Assembly: GCA_946800325.1 (NCBI GenBank)
Contig: OX326958.1
Coordinates: forward strand, 18,626,414-18,690,413
Length of the DNA stretch: 64,000 bases
Direction: 5' to 3'
DNA from: Luzula sylvatica
Lineage: Eukaryota; Streptophyta; Magnoliopsida; Poales; Juncaceae
The translations under genes were made by a program, and so were the position numbers. Positions 45,866 through 56,281 of this stretch are shown in pieces (position 1 is the first letter of the stretch; every line of letters begins with the position of its first letter). The notes below the pieces were generated by a model. That model saw nothing but the letters and a program-made list of their open reading frames with translations. It did no database searches and was not told where the DNA came from.

Positions 45866-46054
45866 GATATCAGGACTTCTAAATTTTAATTTGCCTCAAA
45901 ATCCAGAATCTTTTAATGTGATTTTATCGATTAATGCTCCAGGACCATTAAAACCATGGTTTCTAATATTGGCCGAGTTAAAAAAAACTCGGCCGAGTTA
46001 AAAAAAACTCGGCCGAGTATATCAGACTCGGTGACAACCAAGACGAGTCTTACC

Positions 46055-46271
46055 CAATGTTCCAGAAATCGCTCGGCGCTCGCTGGTCGGCAGACGACCA
46101 TCAAACGTCCAGGATGATTAATCGGGATTAATCGGGAATCTCGGCGGATTTTTATTTTTTTATATTTAATATTTAAATTAATTAAACAAAATTACAAATC
46201 ACAGTTTTTTTTAATAAGTTTTAAATAATTTAAGTAACAAAATACACTACGTCACTAAACTAACATAAACT

Positions 46272-46342
<71 letters not shown>

Positions 46343-46776
46343 AAATATGAAAAAATTTAGTCCAAATGTATTTTTTTGAATAGTATCCGACAAACGATCG
46401 TTTTCATTATTGATGTCTAATTTTTTTGATGTCAATGGGAATTCATTGGCAATCCATAACAAAAACGATCATTATTTTGAATAGTATCCCACAACCTCTC
46501 ATAATATATGATTTTTTGTGCTTCACATTCAACCAACTAGACTATGGACCCGTTGGCAATTCAAAAAAAAAAAATTTGCAAAAAAAAAAAAAAAAAAAAA
46601 AAATACACATCTAAAAATCGGCTCGGCGATGGCTTGGCGGTCTTGGCGGACCGTTGGCGGCCGCTTGGCGGAAATCCGCCAAGCACAAAACGCCAAGGGT
46701 TTATCTCGACGGCGGACCCTCGACTACCGATTAATCGGTGATTAATCGGCCGCCAAGGCCGATTTCCAGAACACTG
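46055..46776. mobile_element. hAT-like MITE, family 2 copy 1
   Basis: 722 bp, ends CAATGTTCCAGAAATCG and GATTTCCAGAACACTG, flanked by a perfect 8-bp duplication GTCTTACC (46047-46054, 46777-46784). Contains a (TA)n run at 46276-46336, an A-rich run at 46566-46604, and terminal repeats of CTTGGCGG and TTAATCGG. Its sister at 47168-47842 lacks the long TA run. Confidence 0.87.
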
Positions 46777-46784
46777 GTCTTACC

Positions 46785-47159
46785 CGATAATATCGCATCT
46801 GAGTCGCCTAAATTTTTTATTTTTTTTATTTTTATAGAGTGGTCCATGAAAACATTGCCTTAGGATCCGAAAATTGGAGAAGTTCTATTTCCAAATCGAA
46901 GAGAACCTTCAAGAGGAAGATGAAGTTTGAATCAATGGAGGAAAAGAAGAAGTGGAAGAGACGAGTGAGGCATCTGTGGACAAGAAGGGGTGAGTGGGTG
47001 TTAGAATATACAAGTGCATGTACATGGTCCATATATGATATATACCACAAGTGTCCTTACTCTCTCGGCTCACGAGAGGCTTTATGCACCAGACTTGAAT
47101 CCATAGAAAAGTACACACGCGATTTCCATGACAGGCTTTTGGTAAAAAATAATTCAATT
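46785..47159 (+). other. Unidentified GC-richer open frame
   Basis: A plus-strand frame of about 105 codons from 46839 to the MITE at 47168 (begins MVHENIALGSENW; includes MEEKKKWKRRVRHLWTRRGE and CTRLESIEKYTRDFHDRLL). It is lysine/arginine-rich at first, and codon use looks more gene-like than its surroundings. I recognise no domain. The two MITEs flank it, so it may be an exon remnant or part of a larger element. The last 26 codons of the longer ORF lie in the MITE. Confidence 0.35.
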
Positions 47160-47167
47160 ATTTTGTG

Positions 47168-47643
47168 TAATGTTCCAGAAATCGTTCGACGCTCGCTGGT
47201 CGGCAGACGACCATCAAGCGCCAAGGATGATTAACCGGGATTAATCGGGAATCTCGGCGGACCTCGGCGGATTTTTATTTTTTTATATTTAATATTTAAA
47301 TTAATTAAACAAAATTACAAATCACAGTTTTTTTAATAAGTTTAGAATAATTTAAGTAACAAAATACACTACGTCACTAAACTAACATAAACTCAAATAA
47401 TAATAATAATTTATATATATATAAATAATATTAAAAATATGAAAAAATTTAGTCCAAATTTATTTTTTTGAATAGTATCTGACAAACGATCGTTTTCATT
47501 ATTGATGTCTAATTTTTTTTGATGTCAATAGAGATCCATTGGCAATCCATAACGAAAACGATCGTTATTTTGAATAGTATCCCACAACCTCTCATAATAT
47601 ATAATTTTTTGTGCTTCACATTCAAACAACTAGGCTATGGATG

Positions 47644-47684
<41 letters not shown>

Positions 47685-47842
47685 ACTTCTAAAAATCGGC
47701 TCGGCGGTCTTGGCGGACCCTTGGCGGCCGCTTGGCGGATTCCGCCAAACACAAAACGCCAAGGGCTTATCTCGACGGCTGACCATCGAGGAGAGATTAA
47801 TCGGTGATTAATCGGCCGCCAAGGCCGATTTCCAGAACACTG
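47168..47842. mobile_element. hAT-like MITE, family 2 copy 2
   Basis: 675 bp, ends TAATGTTCCAGAAATCG and GATTTCCAGAACACTG, flanked by a perfect 8-bp duplication ATTTTGTG (47160-47167, 47843-47850). Same layout as 46055-46776, with an A run at 47650-47682. Confidence 0.87.
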
Positions 47843-47850
47843 ATTTTGTG

Positions 47851-48344
47851 TAATATTGGACTGATTTTTTAAGATCTGGGTTTTCAAATTAAAACCATAT
47901 AAATAAACTTCCATCTTTTTATATCTAATCATGGATGAAACATCCTTTCATTTTAATAAAAAATATATAATATTAATTGTTTACCAATTATGAGGCAGAG
48001 TTTAGCATCTAGTTTATATAAGTTTTATGAGCAAAACTTATATAATTTTGATTGATTATCAATTGAATATCTATTGTATTGTTGGTAGTATAACTCATGA
48101 CTCGTTTGTCGCAGTTTGAGACAATAGTAATTTTTTTTCCTGTTGATAATGTAATGTAGTATTTTTTATGTTGTAATTTTAGTTTTTATTAGTAGAATTT
48201 GTTCTTATAATGTTTTTCAATTTTTTAAATATTTTTTTTATTTTTTTTCAATTTTTTCCGATTTTTTTACCTACTGTCCGATTTTTTTATCCCGTTCAGG
48301 TCGATTCGGGCAATATCCGTCCAGTTGACACCTCTAACTACAAG
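47851..48344. other. AT-rich spacer with MITE relic
   Basis: No gene seen. Near 48295-48335 the phrase GGTCGATTCGGGCAATATCC and ACACCTCTA resembles one end of a GACCCG-type hAT MITE (compare 41767-42514), perhaps nested in the decayed Helitron-like copy that follows. Confidence 0.4.
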
Positions 48345-48781
48345 ACAATTTTTCTGACAATTCAAAATATTTATTGTATTATTATGTACAAACTAATTGT
48401 ATTTTTTGTATGACATAATATTTTTGTTAGTATTATATAATCTATGACGCGCAAATCCTACATGCATGTTATATGATTCACTACTTCTAGATTTATTATT
48501 GCATGAACTATTCTAAATAATAATGATATAATAATATTTTCATATTTGTCGTAAAATTGGATATATCTCAAATATAATTATATCGTGGTACTACTATATG
48601 TATTAATCAAGAAATTTGTAGATGATCAAACATAAATGAATTATCAAATATAACGATCTTAATACAATGTGATATAACTTTATTTTAAAATGATATCGTC
48701 TTTATCATTTCAAATAGTGAATTTATATTAAAATGAAAAATATAATTATTATGTTAGCCACATAGCGCAAGTATTATCCTA
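48345..48781 (+). mobile_element. Helitron-like element, decayed copy 4 (3' part)
   Basis: Resembles 1310-1664, including CGTAAAATTG and the terminal region GCCACATAGCGCAAGTATTATCCTAA (shortened: GCGCAAGTATTATCCTAA), where the hairpin and CTAG have decayed to CTAA. It abuts the CNL fragment at 48788, so it marks where that gene copy is cut. The left edge is uncertain. Confidence 0.5.
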
Positions 48782-48787
48782 ATATTT

Positions 48788-50012
48788 TTTTTTTGAGTCA
48801 TTAAAACAAGTCGAGCAAGAGTGTTTTATCGACACCTCATTCTCTACTATTGGTAATACACATTAAAGAGAGATTGGTATTGGCAAAATGTGCCCCTATT
48901 AGTTGACATGTGATAACCTATGTTGCACGGATACGGATACGGATACGGGTAGCGTATCCGATACGATACGGATACGGCGATACGGCAATTTTTCAAAAAA
49001 TCACGGATACGGATACGGCTATATAATTATTAGTTTAATATATTTATATTATATATAATTAATAAATAAGTAATAAATTAATAATATTTTTAAATTAAAT
49101 ATCATGACAATAAATAATATCAACCAAACAATACAAGTACCATAAAACTATCATAAATTTGTTCTAGAAATATTTTAGAACTAATCTAGAAGTATCCTAG
49201 AAGTATATCATATACAATTTATTTAAAAATATTATGGGTCAAAATATATAATGGGCCGAAGTATCATAAATGGTGTATCACAGCCGTATCCTGGACGTAT
49301 CCCCAGCCGTATCCTGCCGTATCCCTGTCGTATCCCCGCCATATCCGAAAAAAATAAATATTAAAATATTCGGATACGCCACGTGGCGCATCCAATACGT
49401 ATCCGAGCCGTTCGCACCCGTATCCGTATCGGATACGTGTATCCTCATGATACTTCTGCATTTTTGAAGTATCCCCGTAACATAGGTGATAACTTCTCTT
49501 CATCTCTACCAAAGACCCATTACAACTTCTTTTAAATTTTCAACAACAATGTTTATCCTACGAGACAAATCTTCTTTTCAAAACTTAATTCGTTTATTCC
49601 TTTTAGAATCCTGAGTTTGGGCATCCTCATTTGTATAGATAGGAATGAAACTTTCCGTTGTAGAGAATTGACGAACCTAATGTTGAGGTGCCGAAGAAGA
49701 GATGCCACCGGAACAATTTTCTCTCTCAAACTCAATGCGATAGTACTCCATCTCATCAAGCAAGTCTCTAGCTTGACATACAAGATACTGAACACACTTG
49801 ATATATTTTACTAGGTCATAATTTTGAATCCTTTTTTTGATCTGTCCAAAACCAAGACCAATTTTGATGTATTCGAGGTTATCTTCGAGGAGTTTGTATT
49901 CCTCGTTCAAACCCACATCAGATGCCCATTTCTCAAACATGTGAGTAGGATATTTATCAAAGAGAACTTGGACGAACCCGCCTGCTATACCAATAGCTGT
50001 CCCCAAATCCAT
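48788..50012 (-). pseudogene. CNL pseudogene D (coiled coil plus part of NB-ARC)
   Basis: Minus strand: a near-intact coiled coil from MDLGTAIGIAGGFVQ to SSSAPQ (50012-49677, with ARDLLDE), a degraded linker with bits matching RRIHIVVENLKE (about 49535-49580), then P-loop-region sequence at 48788-48910 after the hAT MITE 48918-49485. The sequence then stops against the decayed Helitron-like end. Stops and deletions rule out a functional receptor. Promoter-type repeat units follow upstream near 50190. Confidence 0.85.
48918..49485. mobile_element. hAT-like MITE of GGATACGG repeats, copy 2
   Basis: 568 bp, ends CTATGTTGCACGGATACGG and ATCCCCGTAACATAG, flanked by a perfect 8-bp duplication GTGATAAC (48910-48917, 49486-49493). 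Inserted in CNL pseudogene D. Close relative of 45317-45865. Confidence 0.88.
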
Positions 50013-50029
50013 CTTATATGTATAGCTCA

Positions 50030-50420
50030 AGGAAGTAAAATTGGGACAAGGAAGGAAAATTAAAGGAGACTGAAATAGAGACCAAAAAATTATAATTTGG
50101 ATAAGATGAGCAGATGTATTAGTGTTAAGTTAACGATCATGATGATTCGAAGAAGAAAATGGATGGTTTTTTTTTTATTAATAAGATTGGATAAAGTTTA
50201 AATAGAAAGAAGGAAATTTCGAAGAGAACAAGAGCAGAAGGGATTTTATTCTTGGCGAAAGATGAATAAAATTTGATGAAGTTTAGTGTGCTGTCACTGT
50301 CTCAAGTAAAGAAATATAACACAATATCATTTGTTTGTGCATTTTTTTCTACGACCAAATTTCTTGGAAGTTCCATTCAGATTAGAAACTATAATTAATT
50401 CATCAAATGTTTAGCTCAGG
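50030..50420. other. Upstream region of CNL pseudogene D
   Basis: Homologous to the promoter sides of genes A-C, with one GGAAATTTCGAAGAGAA unit near 50214. No gene. Confidence 0.5.
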
Positions 50421-50810
50421 GATATCAAAGGAATGGATCGGGTTCGATAAGCCTTCCTTACCCGTATCCGAATTTTGGAGTATTATTCGTACCCGAACCA
50501 AAAATATTCGCGAGGAAAAATTTCTCGTACCCGAACTCGTTAGTAAATTTGTACCCGTAGATATTATCCGTTATCCAAAAATACGAAACAAATATTACAA
50601 ATATATAAAATCACCAAAAATTTCAAATACATAAAACAAACAACATATTCAAATACATTAAAAACTCAAGTATTACATTACAAATAGTTAACTCGTAAAA
50701 ATTCAAAAAATTCAAATAATTAAGTCATAAAACATCTCAAATATTCAAATTACTAGGTATTTTCTGGTATTTTTGGGTACGGCTTCGGATCGGGTATGAA
50801 AATAATTAAG
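50421..50810. mobile_element. TACCCGAA-type MITE relic
   Basis: The left part has GGATCGGGTTCGATAAG and repeated TACCCGAAC/GTACCCG phrases; the right part ends with TTTTGGGTACGGCTTCGGAT and GATCGGGTATG. It looks like a hAT-type repeat element inserted in or beside a CNL copy. Exact termini not resolved. Confidence 0.45.
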
Positions 50811-50885
50811 TTTCGGCATCATCATTTCTATAGATCGGAATGTAACTTTCCATTGTAGAGAATTGACTAACCGAATGTATGGTCT
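50811..50885 (-). pseudogene. CNL coiled-coil fragment E
   Basis: About 70 bp matching the coiled-coil linker of genes A and B (compare 8930-8985 and 22490-22545; phrase GAATGTAACTTTCCATTGTAG on this copy, shortened GTAACTTTCCATTGTAG). Followed upstream at 50960-51240 by the usual promoter-side sequence, so it is the remnant of another CNL copy. Confidence 0.65.
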
Positions 50886-50959
50886 GGAAAAAACGGTGAC
50901 CGACCATACCGTATCGTTTCCCGTCAATCACATCATTGATATGTATGGGTCCGAAAAAA

Positions 50960-51234
50960 AAAGTAAAATTGGGACAATGGAGGCAAAGTAAAGGAGACTG
51001 AATTAGAGAGATTCCGAGAAACTATAATTTGGATAAGATGATCAAATGCATTCAGGAGATGTTAAGGATCAGGATGAATCAAGAAAAATATTGGATGATT
51101 TTTTTTTATTAACAAAATTGGATGATGTTTAAATAGAAAGAAGGAAATTTTGAAGAGAAAAATGTTTTTTTTTTGTGAAAGATGAATAAAATTTGATGAA
51201 GTTTAAATTGAATGAAGGAAATTTCAAAAAGAAG
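50960..51234. repeat. Promoter-side repeat units of CNL copy E
   Basis: Contains GGAAATTTTGAAGAGAA and GGAAATTTCAAAAAGAAG units with GATGAAGTTTAAAT, as upstream of the other CNL copies. A further unit follows the SINE near 51470. Confidence 0.55.
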
Positions 51235-51393
51235 TCAATGATGTCATAATCCAGATGGTTGAGCGCTTAGTATAATAAAACCTCATGTTGATGAGGTTAT
51301 GTGTTCGAGTTCCGACGACATCAATACATAAAAATCAATATAAAAATGAATTTTATAATGACCACGATTTCTAGAATTCGCTTCAAAAAAAAA
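51235..51393 (+). mobile_element. tRNA-derived SINE
   Basis: 159 bp with a Pol III A-box-like TGGTTGAGCGCTTAG (51256-51270) and B-box-like TGTTCGAGTTCC (51302-51313), and an A-rich tail. Flanked by imperfect duplications ATTTCAAAAAGAAG (51221-51234) and ATTCAAAAAAAGAAG (51394-51408). A different family from the SINE at 3779 as far as I can tell. Complete at both ends. Confidence 0.75.
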
Positions 51394-51556
51394 ATTCAAA
51401 AAAAGAAGAGAAGAATGGACTTTTTATTTATTTTTATGTGCTATTTTGTAAAAGATGAATAAGATCGAGTAAATTTTAAATAGAAGAAAAGGCAACTGAG
51501 AAGAGAAAAATGATTTTTTTTGGGGGGAATTCTATCTTACACCCATTTAGATCTTA

Positions 51557-51583
51557 CTAGCCTCATCACGTGCTACGCACGTG
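51557..51583 (-). mobile_element. Helitron 3' terminus, second family
   Basis: On the minus strand: a perfect 7-bp hairpin CACGTGC/GCACGTG (51567-51583, 3-base loop), six bases, then CTAG at 51560-51557 and a host T. The element would extend rightward from here; its 5' end is not identified. Confidence 0.6.
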
Positions 51584-52215
51584 TTAATCCTTTCTTATTA
51601 TCGATTACTTATGATTGATTTAGTATGATTTAACTTTTCTTTTCATGTTGTTTAGAAAAATGAGACAATTTTAAGTTTTTTAAAAGATATTTTTGTTTTT
51701 AAAATCATAAATCATGTTTCATGTTAATTATTAATGTACTCACACTATTATTTTTTGTCCAACTTTGTACAATCTTTTTTTTTTTGTACATTATCCGAAT
51801 CATTAGAATAGATAGGAAAAACGATTGAAGAGTCATACATCTTCTTCTTAAGTGTTAATATAATATATTTTATTGTTAATATACTGGTTTTAATATAGGT
51901 ATGTGCTAACATACATTTTCAATGTGAAGTCGATAAATTATTTTTATTGTCAATATTCTTTTCTTTTATTGCTTGTATGTCATTTTAAGTGTTATAAGTG
52001 ATAATATATTATATTGCAGTTGAAATATATAATTTATTTATGAATACACTATTTACAACACTCATATTGTTTAAGTGTTAATATTTCTTTTTGAGTTAAT
52101 ATACTTCTTGGCAATGCTAATATTTCATTTTAACTTGCAAATTTTATTTTCATCCTAATGTATTGTTTCAGTTCAATGAACGATTATTCACGTGATCCGT
52201 ACTAATTCACTATTT
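51584..52215. other. AT-rich body of the possible Helitron, no gene
   Basis: Non-coding AT-rich sequence with no recognisable domain; likely interior of the element ending at 51557. It may continue after the (TA)n and its inserts at 54780. Confidence 0.4.
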
Positions 52216-52219
52216 TAAG

Positions 52220-52220
52220 G

Positions 52221-52277
<57 letters not shown>
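52220..52277. repeat. (TA)n microsatellite
   Basis: Uninterrupted TA repeat bordering the Pack-MULE. Related TA runs at 54134-54196 and 54744-54778 are probably parts of one ancestral tract split by two insertions. Confidence 0.9.
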
Positions 52278-52280
<3 letters not shown>

Positions 52281-54128
52281 AAAGCTCACTTTTGTCCCCT
52301 GAAGTGTTCCAAAAAATACAACTTGCCCCCCAAACTCTAATTTTGTTCATTTTGCCCCCTGAACTCTCATTTTTGCTCACTTTTGCCCCCTCCATCAGTT
52401 AAGTGCCCAGTCAGCAGTTAAGTGATGACTTGGCATTTTTTGATAATTGTACTGCTGACGTGGCCAAATTTAAATTATAATATTATATATCCAATAACAA
52501 ACAATTAAACCCATTAACCCATTTAATCAAACCCATTAACCCATCATTTAAACCCTTCGTTTAATCTCTACTCTAACAACAATCCATACAAATATTTCAA
52601 CCTAATCTACCGTTAGCAAAATAAACAAAACAAATGAAATCACACTAATTAATCTCTACTCTTCTACAAGCCTGAAAAGTAACTAATTAACCAATTAAAA
52701 TTCTAGAATTGAGCGAGCTCTTGAGGATTATCCATCGATTCTTTCAAAATCATCTCGGCCCTTCGTTTCTTCTCATCTCTCTCATCGTCTCTGAACGCCA
52801 CTACTCTCTCTCTCTTACCGTCTAATGCTAATGGTAACGCTACAGATTTCTTATCTACACCTATTTTGAACTGAACGATTGGTCTCTTAACGGGTACGGA
52901 GTGATTACCATTCGAATCCGTATACATACCCGCATCGAGATCCGTGCTCACAGCATCTTCGATGATCGGCCCGAATGCATCTAGTACATATCGTCTTTTT
53001 ATAGAAACAGTTGGTACAGGTACAGAAATCTCTGATACCTGTTTCTTACCGTGAGGGAGAGGCGGTACCAGAAACGGGTTTTGGTCAACGAACCGTTTGC
53101 TTTTGTCTGTAATAACAGTAGTAGCGGTATTATCGTTAACGGGTCGGAACCCACTAACAGCGGTATTTGAAAACCGTTTTTGTAAGCTGAGAAGGGATTT
53201 CTCGGCTTTTTTTCTCTGTCTGACCTGTTCGATCTTATCCTCTCTGGGATCCCCTTTTCTCTCGTGCCAAACAGGAGTGTGTATATATGTATGTGGAGGT
53301 GGATAGATGGGTAGCCAACCTGGAATGTGTTTATTCACCTTCAATTCCTCCCCAATTTGATCAAAAGTTGGCACTTTTTTCTGAGCTCGACAAATTGGGA
53401 ATTTTGGTATGGACCCTGGAAATGGTACTGGATCCTCCTTCACGAACCTCTTAATCTCTGATAAAGCACCAGAATTCGAAGAGCATGTTTTGGGATCTGA
53501 CCCATTACAGTCCAGATCTTCCAATCCTTGGATCAAATCGAATATATTGGAGCTTGTTCTACCAGAGAGATTGGCATAAAAGTTTGTAGCTTTACCTAAG
53601 TAGAGAATATACTTGACTGTCAGGTCAGACAGTGTGTCGATAGCGGACTTGCGTGAGCATTCAAACCCAGTTGATTGAACGATCTGAGCAACTGCGACGA
53701 GGGGACAATGGCGACGGACGAGCGCGGCGAGAGAAGCTTGGCGCGAGCGGGAACAATGGCGACGAGAGACTTGGCGCGAGACAGAGAGAGCACGAGACGG
53801 TAATGGTGAGTGGTGACTGGTGAGTGAGAGAGAGGGTTCAAATAATGGGTTATTGGGTTCAAATAATGGGTTATTGGATTTATTTGTTAGTTATTGGATA
53901 TGTAATTTTATAATATAAATTTTGCCACGTCATCAACAAAATCATCAAAAAAAATGCCAAGTCATCACTGCCACGTCATCACTTAACTGCTGACTGGGCA
54001 CTTAACTGATGGAGGGGGCAAAAGTGAGCAAAAATGAGAGTTCAGGGGGCAAAATGAACAAAATTAGAGTTTGGGGGGCAAGTTGCACTTTTTGGAACAC
54101 TTCAGGTGGCAAAAGTGAGCTTTTTTTC
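52278..54128. mobile_element. Pack-MULE-like element carrying a TAF8 fragment
   Basis: 1851 bp with long inverted arms of about 280-300 bp. Outer ends GAAAAAGCTCACTTTTG and CAAAAGTGAGCTTTTTTTC are inside a TA tract; further shared phrases are CTTGCCCCCCAAACTC, TCAGTTAAGTGCCCAGTCAG and its complement. Because it sits in TA repeats, the target duplication cannot be read clearly. The interior holds gene sequence for TAF8 on the minus strand. Long arms plus a captured gene fit a Mutator-type Pack-MULE; no transposase is present. Confidence 0.82.
52703..53701 (-). pseudogene. TAF8: Captured TFIID subunit 8 (TAF8) fragment
   Basis: The minus-strand frame is open across the whole captured segment. 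It encodes a histone-fold (BTP) domain (VAVAQIVQSTGFECSRKSAI ... YANLSGRTSSNIFDLIQGLE), then the plant TAF8 conserved region with KHIPGWLPIYPPPHTYIHTP and KIEQVRQRKKAEKSL, and a C-terminal tail ending DNPQELAQF before the stop. TAF8 is a TFIID subunit that joins TAF10 through its histone fold. The frame continues upstream to a stop near 53893, in the MULE arm, without any ATG before or in the BTP domain. Hence the N-terminus is missing and it is probably a captured fragment rather than a working gene. No frameshift is seen, so capture is recent or it is under constraint. Confidence 0.87.
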
Positions 54129-54133
54129 ATATG

Positions 54134-54139
54134 TATATA

Positions 54140-54196
<57 letters not shown>
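54134..54196. repeat. (TA)n microsatellite
   Basis: TA repeat with a few GT interruptions between the Pack-MULE and the next MITE. Open frames here (IYIYIY) are artefacts. Confidence 0.9.
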
Positions 54197-54198
<2 letters not shown>

Positions 54199-54737
54199 AT
54201 AGGATCAACGACCAACACTCTTGTTTGGCCAACGTCGGCCAACACCACTTATTTCACTAAATCTAAATATTATAATAGAATTTTAACCGTATAGATATGT
54301 TTTATATCATTTAGATATGATGTAGAATAAATTTTGTACAATTTTGATTTTTGTATCAAACAAAATCGATAACATATTTTCACAACCGTCCATTTCGGTA
54401 AATTTATAGATTTCCATGAAGAGAAATTCGAAACCTAGAAAAAATTCATCCTTAGCCTATATATATGATTTAAAATACATCCAAACCAAAAAAATCGAAT
54501 TTCAAAATTTATTTAATGGTGATTCATGTTGTAACTATTTTCGACCGTTAATTTTTTTGAAGTATTATGATAAGTTTGATAGAAATTTTTATTTTTTATG
54601 AAATTGAATCTACAACATTCTCAAATAATATAAATTATATCTATACGGTTAAAATTCGATTCTCATGTTTAGATTTAGTGAAATAAGTGGTGTTGGCCGA
54701 CGTTGGCCAAACAAGAGTGTTGGCCATTGATCCTATC

Positions 54738-54739
<2 letters not shown>
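54197..54739. mobile_element. TA-targeting MITE with GGATAGGATCAA ends
   Basis: 543 bp with inverted ends GGATAGGATCAACGACCAAC and GTTGGCCATTGATCCTATCC, continuing inward (GGCCAACGTCGGCCAACACC and its complement). Both sides are TA tracts, so the target is probably TA or a TA-rich site. Superfamily uncertain. No coding. Confidence 0.75.

Positions 54740-54743
<4 letters not shown>

Positions 54744-54778
<35 letters not shown>
54744..54778. repeat. (TA)n microsatellite
   Basis: TA repeat on the far side of the MITE at 54197-54739. Confidence 0.85.
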
Positions 54779-54779
<1 letters not shown>

Positions 54780-54782
<3 letters not shown>

Positions 54783-55957
54783 TTTCAATGCGCAATTTTT
54801 GTGGTTATTATATCATTTCAATGTGAACATAACATTTTAGCACCGATGTAAATGTATGGTTTTTACTAATAAATAGTTTATTATGAAGTATATGTGAATT
54901 TCATTTGCAAAAATGATTTTTTTTTCATTAACAAAACATGTTGTTTATTATTTATTGTTTGGAAAAGAAAATATCAAAACATGATAATTTTTCCAAACAA
55001 GTTTTCAACAATTTCTATTTTTATTTTAGGAGGAAAAAAAGTTGGAAATAACAACAAAACCAAAAGTCTTTGAGTGATCAATGTTTAATCATCAACTTTC
55101 AATTATTTACATTTTATATCGTTATACTATTGATTCGTCCAAATTAGATCACCCAATTAACTTTTGATCACATAATGGTTAATGTATCATGTGCCAAATT
55201 AAATTATAATAAATTTTGATTTATCTAATTAAATTATTAAATTATTGCCTTTTAATTGTCCAAAATGTTTGTGGCCAATACTATTTCGAAAATAAATAGG
55301 AAAAACCAAAAATATAAAAATTCTATAAAAGTTTCATCCCTGACTTTTAGTTATCTAAATTAGAAATTTGTAACTTCTGATACAAAAATACAAAATTAGA
55401 TCATTTAGTTTAATTTTGATCATTTAATGTTTAATTTTTTATGTAATTAATTAAAATTTAGTTAACTTTTGAGTTATCCAATTTTAATGCCTCCACTTTC
55501 AATTGTCCAAATTAGTTACTCAATTTTTTGTTGTCTTAAAATTGTCGTTAGAAACATTTGTTGTTCAAATTATATCATTGCGTTCAATGTTTTTTATAAA
55601 ATTTTCTCCAAATTTGACACTAAAATTTCAATTGTTCTCGTATTGTCACTAAACTTTTAATTTGTCCAATAAGATGATTTTTCCAATTTTAGTCCTTCAG
55701 TTATTTTTTAAAGTGAACCTAGAGCACGAGACATGCTCGTCCGGTTCAATATTTAGTCCTTCAATTTTTAATTATCGATATATGTATTCGATACTTAGAT
55801 CTTTAGTCATTCTATTGAAGTTTCGATCAACTTTTGGTCGTCTGTTAAATTTTTATTGTCGCTAAACTTTCGATTTATGTAATTTACATCATTGTATTAA
55901 TTCTCTGTCATTTTTTAATGGTTGAATATTAGTTACTTAGCTTTTACCCGTCCATAA
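54780..55957. other. AT-rich non-coding with recurring phrases
   Basis: No gene. Phrases such as TTTCAATTGTCCAAATTAG and ACTTTTAATTTGTCCAA recur irregularly every 60-150 bp from about 55080 to 56500, suggesting an old degenerate tandem array or element interior. Confidence 0.45.
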
Positions 55958-56281
55958 TGGGAGTGGGTCTTGCCCAAAGGGTTTTGGACAAGAACTCGTC
56001 CAAAGCCCTTTCATATCCCTATGATTTTTTATCCGATGATAAAGAAATAATAATTCTTACTATACAAATTTACATTTAAATTCATATATTATTTCAAAAT
56101 TACAGAAATATATTTATATTAATAACAATCATATTATATTGTACATAATCCATGTAAGTTTGTCTTGTGTTATAGAAATATGATAAAAAAATCGATTAAA
56201 AGCACATGAAAATATGATATTATGAAAGATTTTGGACATATTCTTGTTCAAAATCATTTGGGCAAGACATGGACCTATCCA
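55958..56281. mobile_element. Tourist-like MITE
   Basis: 324 bp with imperfect inverted ends: GTCTTGCCCAAAGGGTTTTG near the left against CAAAATCATTTGGGCAAGAC near the right. Flanked by TAA at 55955-55957 and 56282-56284, which suits a PIF/Harbinger-type target. The short target makes the superfamily uncertain. Confidence 0.6.

Noticed and set aside
54002..54294. Frames with IYIYIY runs
   Set aside because: Translation of (TA)n.
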